From contig JACQIG010000067.1 of the NCBI GenBank assembly GCA_016198605.1, forward strand, positions 1 to 9,950: a stretch of 9,950 nucleotides of DNA, in the 5' to 3' direction. Of the stretch, positions 5,988-9,950 are shown piece by piece; the stretch's first letter is position 1; each line of letters opens with the position of its first letter. Source of the DNA: Candidatus Aenigmatarchaeota archaeon. Lineage in GTDB: Archaea; Aenigmatarchaeota; Aenigmatarchaeia; QMZP01. The notes below the pieces were generated by a model, which was not told the origin of the DNA, ran no database searches, and saw only the letters and a program-made list of their open reading frames with translations. The translations under genes were made by a program, and so were the position numbers.

Positions 5988-5991
5988 CTCA

Positions 5992-6021
5992 GCCGGCTAT
6001 TAACAATAGGCTAATGCCGGC
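5992..6021. repeat. Inverted repeat between tRNA-Tyr and MOSC gene
   Basis: GCCGGC occurs at 5992-5997 and 6016-6021, with TATT/AATA inner arms (5998-6001 and 6005-6008) around AAC and a 7-base asymmetry. It could be a processing or termination hairpin for the tRNA transcript, or chance. Confidence 0.3.
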
Positions 6022-6046
6022 AATCTCTTTATCCCGCGGAGGAGAG

Positions 6047-6140
6047 ATGTTCTCGCAGGGACCTATCCGCAATATTTTTCTTGGGGAATAGGCCGGTAAA
6101 GGGGCGATGCAAGCGAAAGCTGCTGTGGCCCCTTTGCGGA
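6047..6140 (-). other. Predicted 94-nt intron in the T-loop of tRNA-Tyr (58/59)
   Basis: The central helix GTTC (6146-6143) with GAAC (6052-6049) is flanked by bulges AAT (6142-6140) and ATC (6048-6046). Cutting each after its second base gives T-loop TTCAACT, matching TTCGACT of the tRNA-Cys here. The outer helix uses GGGA with TCTC (one G-U); the inner helix next to the BHB is imperfect. The intron body has TCCGCAA/TTGCGGA (6140-6134 with 6072-6066) and GGGGC/GCCCC extended by AAA/TTT (6128-6135 with 6098-6105). Confidence 0.7.
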
Positions 6141-6161
6141 TTGAACTCCCAACACATCGGT

Positions 6162-6201
6162 AAATGCCTATCACATGCTTTCGCATCAACATACCGATAG
6201 T
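6162..6201 (-). other. Predicted 40-nt intron at 37/38 of tRNA-Tyr
   Basis: The 5' bulge A36-G37-A (6203-6201) and 3' bulge TTA (6163-6161) are cut after the second base. The central helix is CTGT (32-35) with GCAT (6167-6164): one C-U mismatch, two Watson-Crick pairs and one G-U. The inner stem is CTATC/GATAG (6200-6196 with 6172-6168). The apex carries ATGC-GAAA-GCAT with a GNRA tetraloop. Confidence 0.8.
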
Positions 6202-6216
6202 CTACAGCCGATTGCT

Positions 6217-6231
6217 ATTGGCGCAGATGCT
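6217..6231 (-). other. Predicted 15-nt intron at 22/23 of tRNA-Tyr
   Basis: The central helix TGGC (6237-6234) with GCCA (6222-6219) is flanked by bulges AGA (6233-6231) and ATA (6218-6216). The inner helix is only GC/GC around ATCT. Removal restores the 4-bp D stem GCTC/GAGC and A26. The repeated AGCA at both ends means sequence alone allows five cut positions; the BHB picks this one. Confidence 0.7.
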
Positions 6232-6277
6232 CTGCCATTGAGCTACCGCGGGTATGCATGGTAATATGCGAAAGAAG

Positions 6278-6286
6278 GAATATAAT
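6278..6286 (-). promoter_or_regulatory. TATA box for tRNA-Tyr
   Basis: ATTATATTC on the minus strand, centred 30 bases before the first tRNA-Tyr base. Confidence 0.5.
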
Positions 6287-6297
6287 GCTTTCCTGGC

Positions 6298-6714
6298 TCA
6301 CTCCACGCCCAGCAGCTTCCTGAAGGCGAAGGTGCCGACGAAGACCACGATGAGGTACCACCAGAACCAGCCCATGTCCAGGTTGAATAGCGGCAGCCAG
6401 AAAGGCAGCTGCACAAGCACGCCCTTGAACTGCTCGGATATCCAGGCCAGCGCCAGGATGAACACGACGCCGGAAACCAGGGTCGCCTTCATGTTCTTCC
6501 CCATCTGGCGGAAGCTCGCCTTGGACATCTCCTTCATGTGTTCGTTCATCTCCTTCATGTTGCCTGTCCTCTTGGCCTCGTTCATCTTGCCGCGGTAGAA
6601 TTCCACTTCCTTCTTGAGCTTCCTGACCTCGTCCTGCTTGACCAGCACCCTTGAGAGCAGGGCGGACAGCAGGGCCAGCCCCGCGGAAACCAGGGTAAGT
6701 TCTGCAACAGACAT
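6298..6714 (-). CDS. DUF106/EMC3-type membrane insertase (archaeal YidC-like)
   Basis: The 138-residue protein belongs to the archaeal Oxa1-superfamily group (DUF106, Ylp1) related to EMC3 and TMCO1, which helps insert membrane proteins. It shows membrane helix 1 (about 3-22), a charged coiled-coil pair (26-72, KQDEVRKLKKEVEFYRGKMN ... MKEMNEHMKEMSKASFRQMG), helix 2 (77-95), a hydrophobic hairpin (LPFWLPLF) and helix 3 (116-134). The three-helix plus coiled-coil arrangement is the family hallmark. It starts one base after the AdkA-homologue stop (TGACATG), so the two are translationally coupled. Its position after secY and adk matches the conserved archaeal order. SecY and this insertase act together at the cytoplasmic membrane. 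Confidence 0.88.
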   Translation of the reverse strand: MSVAELTLVSAGLALLSALLSRVLVKQDEVRKLKKEVEFYRGKMNEAKRTGNMKEMNEHMKEMSKASFRQMGKNMKATLVSGVVFILALAWISEQFKGVLVQLPFWLPLFNLDMGWFWWYLIVVFVGTFAFRKLLGVE

Positions 6715-6715
6715 G

Positions 6716-7270
6716 TCAATCGCTGAAAACGTTCCTTATAGCCGTTATAGTCTCCAGGAGGGCCCGCTTGACGTGGCCCTTCCTGACCCTTATTACATTT
6801 ATGTTGGCCCCTGTTAAATACGAGTAGAGCCCCGCGTAATGTATGTTGACCTCCTGCTGCGCGAGCATCCTCCTGAACTTCTCCATGTCATCCGGCAGCT
6901 TCATGTGGGGGTTCCCTATGTCCTCCTCTATCACCAGTATGGCGTCAGGGTGCAGGGACCTTAGCAGGTCCTCTGACAGCAGCGGGAAGAACCCGTGCTT
7001 GGTGTCTATGGTGAAGTAGCCGTTTATTATGACGTTCCTGGTCTCCTTCTCCGCCAGCTCCTCCAGCCTCTTCTTGACGGCGGCCTGTATTCCGTGCCTC
7101 AGCTTCATCTGCTCCTGCCTGCTCTTCCACACGTGTTTCACGTCCACATGCACCGCGTCAGAAAGCTTCATGTATTCGTATTCCGGGAGCGCGCTCTTGG
7201 CCCTGACCACCTGGTTCACTATGGCGTCCTTGCTGGAGTCCTTTGAGCCGCCGATGAAAACAATCCTCAT
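6716..7270 (-). CDS. adkA: Archaeal adenylate kinase (AdkA) homologue with degenerate P-loop
   Basis: The 184-residue product has the length, operon position and overall pattern of archaeal AdkA (trimeric AMP kinase, ATP + AMP to 2 ADP). Visible similarities are the N-terminal strand MRIVFIGG, RNVIINGYFTIDTKHGFFPLL (98-118; AdkA has VDTHSTIKTPKGYLPGLP), LLRSLHPDAILVIEE (122-136), and a C-terminal YAGLYSYLTGANINVIRVRKG (145-165). The nucleotide-binding loop reads GGSKDSSKD (7-15) where AdkA has GxxGxGSTT: two glycines and the Thr pair are lost. Normal ATP binding is doubtful; it may be a non-catalytic relic or a protein with a changed role. A TATA box (7291-7300) starts this adk-DUF106 pair separately from secY. 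Confidence 0.75.
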   Translation of the reverse strand: MRIVFIGGSKDSSKDAIVNQVVRAKSALPEYEYMKLSDAVHVDVKHVWKSRQEQMKLRHGIQAAVKKRLEELAEKETRNVIINGYFTIDTKHGFFPLLSEDLLRSLHPDAILVIEEDIGNPHMKLPDDMEKFRRMLAQQEVNIHYAGLYSYLTGANINVIRVRKGHVKRALLETITAIRNVFSD

Positions 7271-7290
7271 AAGATAAATATTGGGGGCGC

Positions 7291-7300
7291 TATTTATAAT
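7291..7300 (-). promoter_or_regulatory. TATA box for the adkA-DUF106 pair
   Basis: ATTATAAATA on the minus strand, about 25 bases before the ATG at 7270, so the pair need not depend on the secY promoter. Confidence 0.5.
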
Positions 7301-7326
7301 CGCTTAGCTTACTATATGAGAAATAG

Positions 7327-7524
7327 TTAACCCCGCAGATACTTCCAAGACCCAATCGCCAATATGACCATGAGTATAACGACTGCGAGAGTTCCGGTAA
7401 ATAGAATAATCTCAGGTAGACCCTGTGGTTTAAAGTTCCTAAAGGCTATTATAGCTTGTACAACGGCGCTTAATGCTATTGCAACCGTAGCCATCGCAAG
7501 TGCCTTGTCAGTTTTTTTGTTCAT
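7327..7524 (-). CDS. Small two-helix membrane protein between secY and adkA
   Basis: The product has 65 residues from the ATG at 7524 (MNKKTDKALAMATVAIAL); an in-frame ATG at 7533 would add MWI. It has two membrane helices (about 8-28 and 38-60), a short connecting loop FRNFKPQGLP and the end WKYLRG. The nearest TATA-like element (ATTATAA, 7549-7555) lies about 27 bases before the downstream ATG, favouring that start and a leaderless transcript. It is AT-richer than secY and adkA and interrupts their usual adjacency. I do not recognise a family; a Sec-associated small protein or an unrelated insertion are both open. Confidence 0.6.
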   Translation of the reverse strand: MNKKTDKALAMATVAIALSAVVQAIIAFRNFKPQGLPEIILFTGTLAVVILMVILAIGSWKYLRG

Positions 7525-7548
7525 TATCCACATTAATTATCTATAAAC

Positions 7549-7555
7549 TTATAAT
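7549..7555 (-). promoter_or_regulatory. TATA-like element for the small membrane protein
   Basis: ATTATAA on the minus strand overlaps the end of secY (stop at 7557-7559) and lies about 27 bases before the ATG at 7524. Confidence 0.4.
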
Positions 7556-7556
7556 C

Positions 7557-9134
7557 CTACCCCTGCCCGAGAAGCTTCCTTATCGCCGGGTGCATCTCCT
7601 CAAGCTGCTGCGCAGCGAGCTCCTCGTAAAGCTGGTAGATTATCATGGCTGAAAGCAGTATGCCCGTGCCCGTGCCCAGCGCCCCGGTGAAGTCCGCGTA
7701 TGCGGCGAGCAGCCCCACCGATGCTGCCCCGAGGACGGTCAGCGCGGGTATGTACCTCTCAAGCACGCCTTCTATTATCCTTATGTCCCTCCTGAATCCC
7801 GGTATCTGCATGCCTGTGGAGTGTATCTGCTCCGCCACGGCCTTTGAGTCCATGCCCGCCGTGGTCACCCAGAATATTGAGAATAGTATGGAGCCCCCGA
7901 CCAGCACCAGGGAATACGTGAGTATCCTCAGCACCTCAGGCGGCCTTATCACGGTCAGGCCTGAAAGAGCAGTCTGCGGAACTGCGAATATCCAGACAAG
8001 GAAGCAAAGTAGCGCGAACACGCCCATTATCTTCAATGGCGGCTTCTTCAGTATCTGCGCAACCAGCGCGCCGGCCATCACGAAGATGCCAAGCAGTATC
8101 AGCAGTATGGATATTCCCAGCCCTGAACCCGCGCCTATGTTGGGCGGAGTGAGGTAATACAGCAGCCCGCTGGTGGCGAAGCCGCTCTGGTCAACACTAC
8201 CCAGGAACGTTATGCCCCTCTCATTCAGTATACGGCCGAAGAGCTGCAGGTTAGCCAGCAGCGCGGCTATCAGTATGACGGGGATGTTGGAGGTGTAGAA
8301 GAACTTCAGCGGCCAGCGCCTGCCGAAGCCACGGATGGAGCCGAAGGCTAGCGGTATCTCCACCTTTATCGCGTTGGCGTAGACGACCAGCATGAATACC
8401 AGCACGGTGGCGATGACCGGCAGCAGGGAAAGGAAGGCCTGCAGCGGCTGGCCCAGCCCGATGAAGAAAAACGCCTGCGGTATCCTTCCTATGGGCGGGT
8501 TGTCGGGCGTTGCCGAGCACGGGTTTATGGCCCTTAATTCTGTCGGACAATTGGCGAACGGGTTTATGGAAGAGGTTATTATCTGGCTTGAGACGCCGGC
8601 AACGATGAATATGCTTATCCCCGAGCCGAAGCCCCACTTTGATATCAGCTCGTCCAGGTAGATGACCAGTATCCCGCCAAAGGCCATCTGCGCTATGACA
8701 AGCCCCGCAAGCTGCGGCGATGCGGCGGGCACTGCCCCGAAGGCCACGAAGACGCCTGCCTCCACAAAAGAGAGCACTATCCCGAGGATTTTCTGCGTAC
8801 CCTGGAAGAGCATCTTGCCCTTCTCCTCCCTTATGTTCCAGGGTATTATGCCCGAGCCAACAACCAGTTGCAGTATTATGGAAGCCGTGACTATGGGCCC
8901 TATCCCAAGGCTCATTATTGAGCCGAACTTGGCGCCAAGAAGGAGCTCGAATATGCCCACGGACTGTATGCGCACCTGGTCCACTCCGTAAACAGTTATC
9001 TGCGCCATCGCGAAGTACAGTATGAGTATCAGCGCTGTCCACTTCAGCTTCGTCTTCAGGCCCAGTCTCTCTATAGGCCTGGAGACTGTTGGCAGCCTGT
9101 TTATTATCCCAAGATACGCGTCAGTCAGCGCCAT
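7557..9134 (-). CDS. secY: Protein translocase subunit SecY
   Basis: SecY/Sec61-alpha is the channel of the Sec translocon, partnered by SecE and Sec-beta (not in this window). The 525-residue protein has ten predicted membrane helices and clear archaeal SecY motifs: the N-terminal RLPTVSRPIERLGLKTKLKW region, GIGPIVTASIILQLVVGSG (77-95, plug/TM2), the cytoplasmic loop GSIRGFGRRWPLKFFYTSNIPVIL (265-288) that contacts ribosomes, GMDSKAVAEQIHSTGMQIPGFRRD (the last cytoplasmic loop), and a C-terminal YEELAAQQLEEMHPAIRKLLG. It is longer than typical archaeal SecY (about 430-490). Part of the excess is an external loop at about 190-222 with C196 and C206, which could form a disulfide. AATATAAG (9157-9164) lies 26 bases upstream, so the message is nearly leaderless. 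Confidence 0.97.
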   Translation of the reverse strand: MALTDAYLGIINRLPTVSRPIERLGLKTKLKWTALILILYFAMAQITVYGVDQVRIQSVGIFELLLGAKFGSIMSLGIGPIVTASIILQLVVGSGIIPWNIREEKGKMLFQGTQKILGIVLSFVEAGVFVAFGAVPAASPQLAGLVIAQMAFGGILVIYLDELISKWGFGSGISIFIVAGVSSQIITSSINPFANCPTELRAINPCSATPDNPPIGRIPQAFFFIGLGQPLQAFLSLLPVIATVLVFMLVVYANAIKVEIPLAFGSIRGFGRRWPLKFFYTSNIPVILIAALLANLQLFGRILNERGITFLGSVDQSGFATSGLLYYLTPPNIGAGSGLGISILLILLGIFVMAGALVAQILKKPPLKIMGVFALLCFLVWIFAVPQTALSGLTVIRPPEVLRILTYSLVLVGGSILFSIFWVTTAGMDSKAVAEQIHSTGMQIPGFRRDIRIIEGVLERYIPALTVLGAASVGLLAAYADFTGALGTGTGILLSAMIIYQLYEELAAQQLEEMHPAIRKLLGQG

Positions 9135-9156
9135 TCAAAATACACCGCAGAATTAA

Positions 9157-9164
9157 CTTATATT
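9157..9164 (-). promoter_or_regulatory. TATA box for secY
   Basis: AATATAAG on the minus strand, centred 26 bases before the secY ATG. Confidence 0.5.
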
Positions 9165-9172
9165 CCCATAGC

Positions 9173-9397
9173 TTATTTAAAAACGCCCTTTTTTGCAAGT
9201 CTCCTGTACCTTCTCTGCATCCTCTCCTTCTCCTCCATGCTGTCTATCTCAACAACCAGCGGCCCGACATACCCGCAGTCTTTGCACATGTATGACTGCG
9301 CGGCCAACCAGCCAGAGGCCGTCCTGGCGAACGTCACGTCGCTGGAGCCGCATATTGCGCAGACTTTCCAGGTCCTTCTGGAAGAAAAACCACCCAT
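9173..9397 (-). CDS. Small zinc-ribbon protein
   Basis: The 74-residue protein has one C4 zinc ribbon: C13 and C16 (KVCAICGSSDV) and C38 and C41 (YMCKDCGYVGPLVVEID), followed by a charged helical tail (MEEKERMQRRYRRLAKKGVFK). The ribbon resembles small archaeal zinc-finger proteins of unknown function that may bind nucleic acid. It ends 38 bases before the secY start on the same strand, inside the secY promoter zone, so read-through into secY is possible. It has a palindromic TATA element 27 bases upstream. Confidence 0.7.
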   Translation of the reverse strand: MGGFSSRRTWKVCAICGSSDVTFARTASGWLAAQSYMCKDCGYVGPLVVEIDSMEEKERMQRRYRRLAKKGVFK

Positions 9398-9420
9398 TCA
9401 TTGTACTGCTAAAAACAGGC

Positions 9421-9428
9421 ATTTAAAT
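9421..9428. promoter_or_regulatory. Palindromic TATA element between divergent genes
   Basis: ATTTAAAT reads the same on both strands. It is 27 bases before the zinc-ribbon ATG (9397, minus) and about 33 before the ATG at 9458 (plus). Confidence 0.45.
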
Positions 9429-9457
9429 GGCGGCAAACCAAGACTGTAAGTGTTTTG

Positions 9458-9889
9458 ATGGCAAAACAGTCTAAAAAGTCAGGGGCGCTAAGGAATCCCC
9501 TATTATTACTGCTGCTTTCAATTGCATTATTAGCCATAACAGCAACTATTGCCAGTTCATCCCACATAGGCTTAACCACCATCTCTGATTCATATTATTG
9601 CAGCACAGACGGGTCAGTAAAGCAATGTCTGCAACTGACGCCTGACAATACAGGCTGCACCTATTCCTCAAATCCAGTCGGCGTGGCTGCCTGTCCAGAT
9701 TCCTGGATCCCCCTCAACAGCACGGCAGGCATAGCAGGCTTCTGCGGAGACAGGACTCCTTACACGCTTGGCTCCGTAGAAGAAACCAATGACGTCTTCT
9801 ATGTTTACTGCTGCCAGCTGGCAGTGAGCGAAACCTATGAGACCGGCAGGAACACCTGCAGCGCCATAATAACAGGGGGCAGCACATGA
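9458..9889 (+). CDS. Exported Cys-rich protein of unknown function
   Basis: The product has 143 residues from the ATG at 9458; an in-frame TTG directly before it is a less likely start. A basic N-terminus (MAKQSKKSGALRN) precedes one hydrophobic segment (about 14-33, PLLLLLLSIALLAITAT), then a Ser/Thr-rich extracellular part with about nine cysteines, including YYCSTDGSVKQC and a VYCCQL pair. It is probably held by disulfides outside the cell, either anchored by the N-terminal helix or released. I do not recognise the family. The stop overlaps the next start as ATGA, so the two genes are translationally coupled and likely work in the same place. Confidence 0.65.
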   Translation: MAKQSKKSGALRNPLLLLLLSIALLAITATIASSSHIGLTTISDSYYCSTDGSVKQCLQLTPDNTGCTYSSNPVGVAACPDSWIPLNSTAGIAGFCGDRTPYTLGSVEETNDVFYVYCCQLAVSETYETGRNTCSAIITGGST

Positions 9890-9950
9890 GGCTGTTCCTT
9901 ATCGCTTTCGCAGCCTTCCTTCTTGCAGCGCTCCCGCAGCCAGCCCAGGC
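9886..9950 (+). CDS. Exported protein, N-terminal fragment (signal peptide only)
   Basis: Only 21 residues are visible before the window ends: MRLFLIAFAAFLLAAL followed by PQPAQA. This is a textbook signal peptide with an AxA-type cleavage site. The ATG overlaps the previous stop (ATGA). Function cannot be judged from this fragment. Confidence 0.65.
   Translation, partial: MRLFLIAFAAFLLAALPQPAQ

Larger units (their letters stand above)
6032..6252 (-). tRNA. tRNA-Tyr (anticodon GTA) interrupted by three introns
   Basis: The acceptor CCCGCGG (6252-6246) pairs perfectly with CCGCGGG (6039-6033), followed by A73 at 6032. C1-G72 and A73 are archaeal tRNA-Tyr identity elements. The D arm begins GCTC-AATGGCA-G (6243-6232) and finishes AGC-A after the first intron. 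The anticodon arm is ATCGG-CTGTAG (6212-6202) with GTA at 6205-6203, completed by A-CCGAT (6161-6156). The variable loop is GTGTT and the T stem GGGAG (6150-6146). The T-loop begins TTCAA (6145-6141) and is completed by CT at 6046-6045, with CTCCT (6044-6040) closing the stem. Removing introns of 15, 40 and 94 nt leaves a 72-nt tRNA with all stems paired (one G-U). A TATA-like element lies 30 bases upstream. Confidence 0.85.

Noticed and set aside
6098..6135. GC hairpin with AAA/TTT flanks as an independent terminator
   Set aside because: It lies inside the predicted T-loop intron of tRNA-Tyr, before the 3' exon, so it would cut the tRNA short; it is better read as intron structure.
6129..6252. 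Shorter tRNA-Tyr ending at GGGGCCA near 6126-6132
   Set aside because: The T stem and acceptor would be largely unpaired. The distal exon at 6032-6046 restores all pairs.
8251..9042. 263-codon open frame within secY in another frame
   Set aside because: It overlaps an unmistakable SecY and gives a His/Arg/Gly-rich product typical of frame shadows in GC-rich DNA.
1..9950. CRISPR arrays, insertion sequences or defence genes
   Set aside because: No regularly spaced repeats, transposase frames or Cas-like proteins were seen.

Overview
The window looks like archaeal chromosome, most likely a small-genome (DPANN-type) lineage. The evidence is an archaeal SecY, an AdkA-type kinase homologue, a DUF106/EMC3-type insertase, ribosomal proteins L40e and S26e, a Cbf5-type pseudouridine synthase, TATA boxes about 25-30 bases upstream of starts, many nearly leaderless genes, and tRNA introns with bulge-helix-bulge (BHB) splice motifs. 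The DPANN assignment is inference: it rests on shortened or degenerate core proteins, a UBA-like/membrane protein and MopE-like secreted proteins. The sequence is generally GC-rich, with several visibly AT-richer genes.

Layout. Positions 1-714 (minus) carry a ribosomal cluster, L40e then S26e, followed by the start of a TadC/FlaJ-like membrane protein. A Cbf5 catalytic domain without PUA (plus) runs divergently, followed by a tRNA-Cys gene interrupted in the D-loop. From 1531 to 5987 there is a mixed set: a MopE-like anchored Cys-rich protein, a HTH/zinc-ribbon protein, a mini SET-domain protein, a UBA-like/4-TM protein, a type-I IPP-isomerase-like Nudix protein lacking its catalytic Cys, a large membrane-anchored beta-sandwich protein, and a MOSC protein. 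From 6032 to 6252 (minus) lies a tRNA-Tyr gene that I read as broken by three introns. From 6298 to 9134 (minus) comes secY, a small 2-TM protein, an AdkA homologue with a degenerate P-loop, and the DUF106 insertase; this is the familiar archaeal secY-adk-DUF106 neighbourhood with one insertion. The right end has a small zinc-ribbon gene and two overlapping genes for exported proteins, the second cut by the window edge.

Most interesting result: the two tRNA genes contain four introns, three at non-canonical positions (Cys D-loop; Tyr 22/23 and 58/59) and one at 37/38. Each can be drawn with 3-nt bulges cut after their second base around a 4-bp central helix (one has a mismatch). Removing them gives 73-nt tRNA-Cys(GCA) and 72-nt tRNA-Tyr(GTA) with complete cloverleaves. 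The gene machinery around them (protein insertion by SecY and the DUF106 insertase, ribosome and RNA modification) is core, but several members lack residues normally considered essential.
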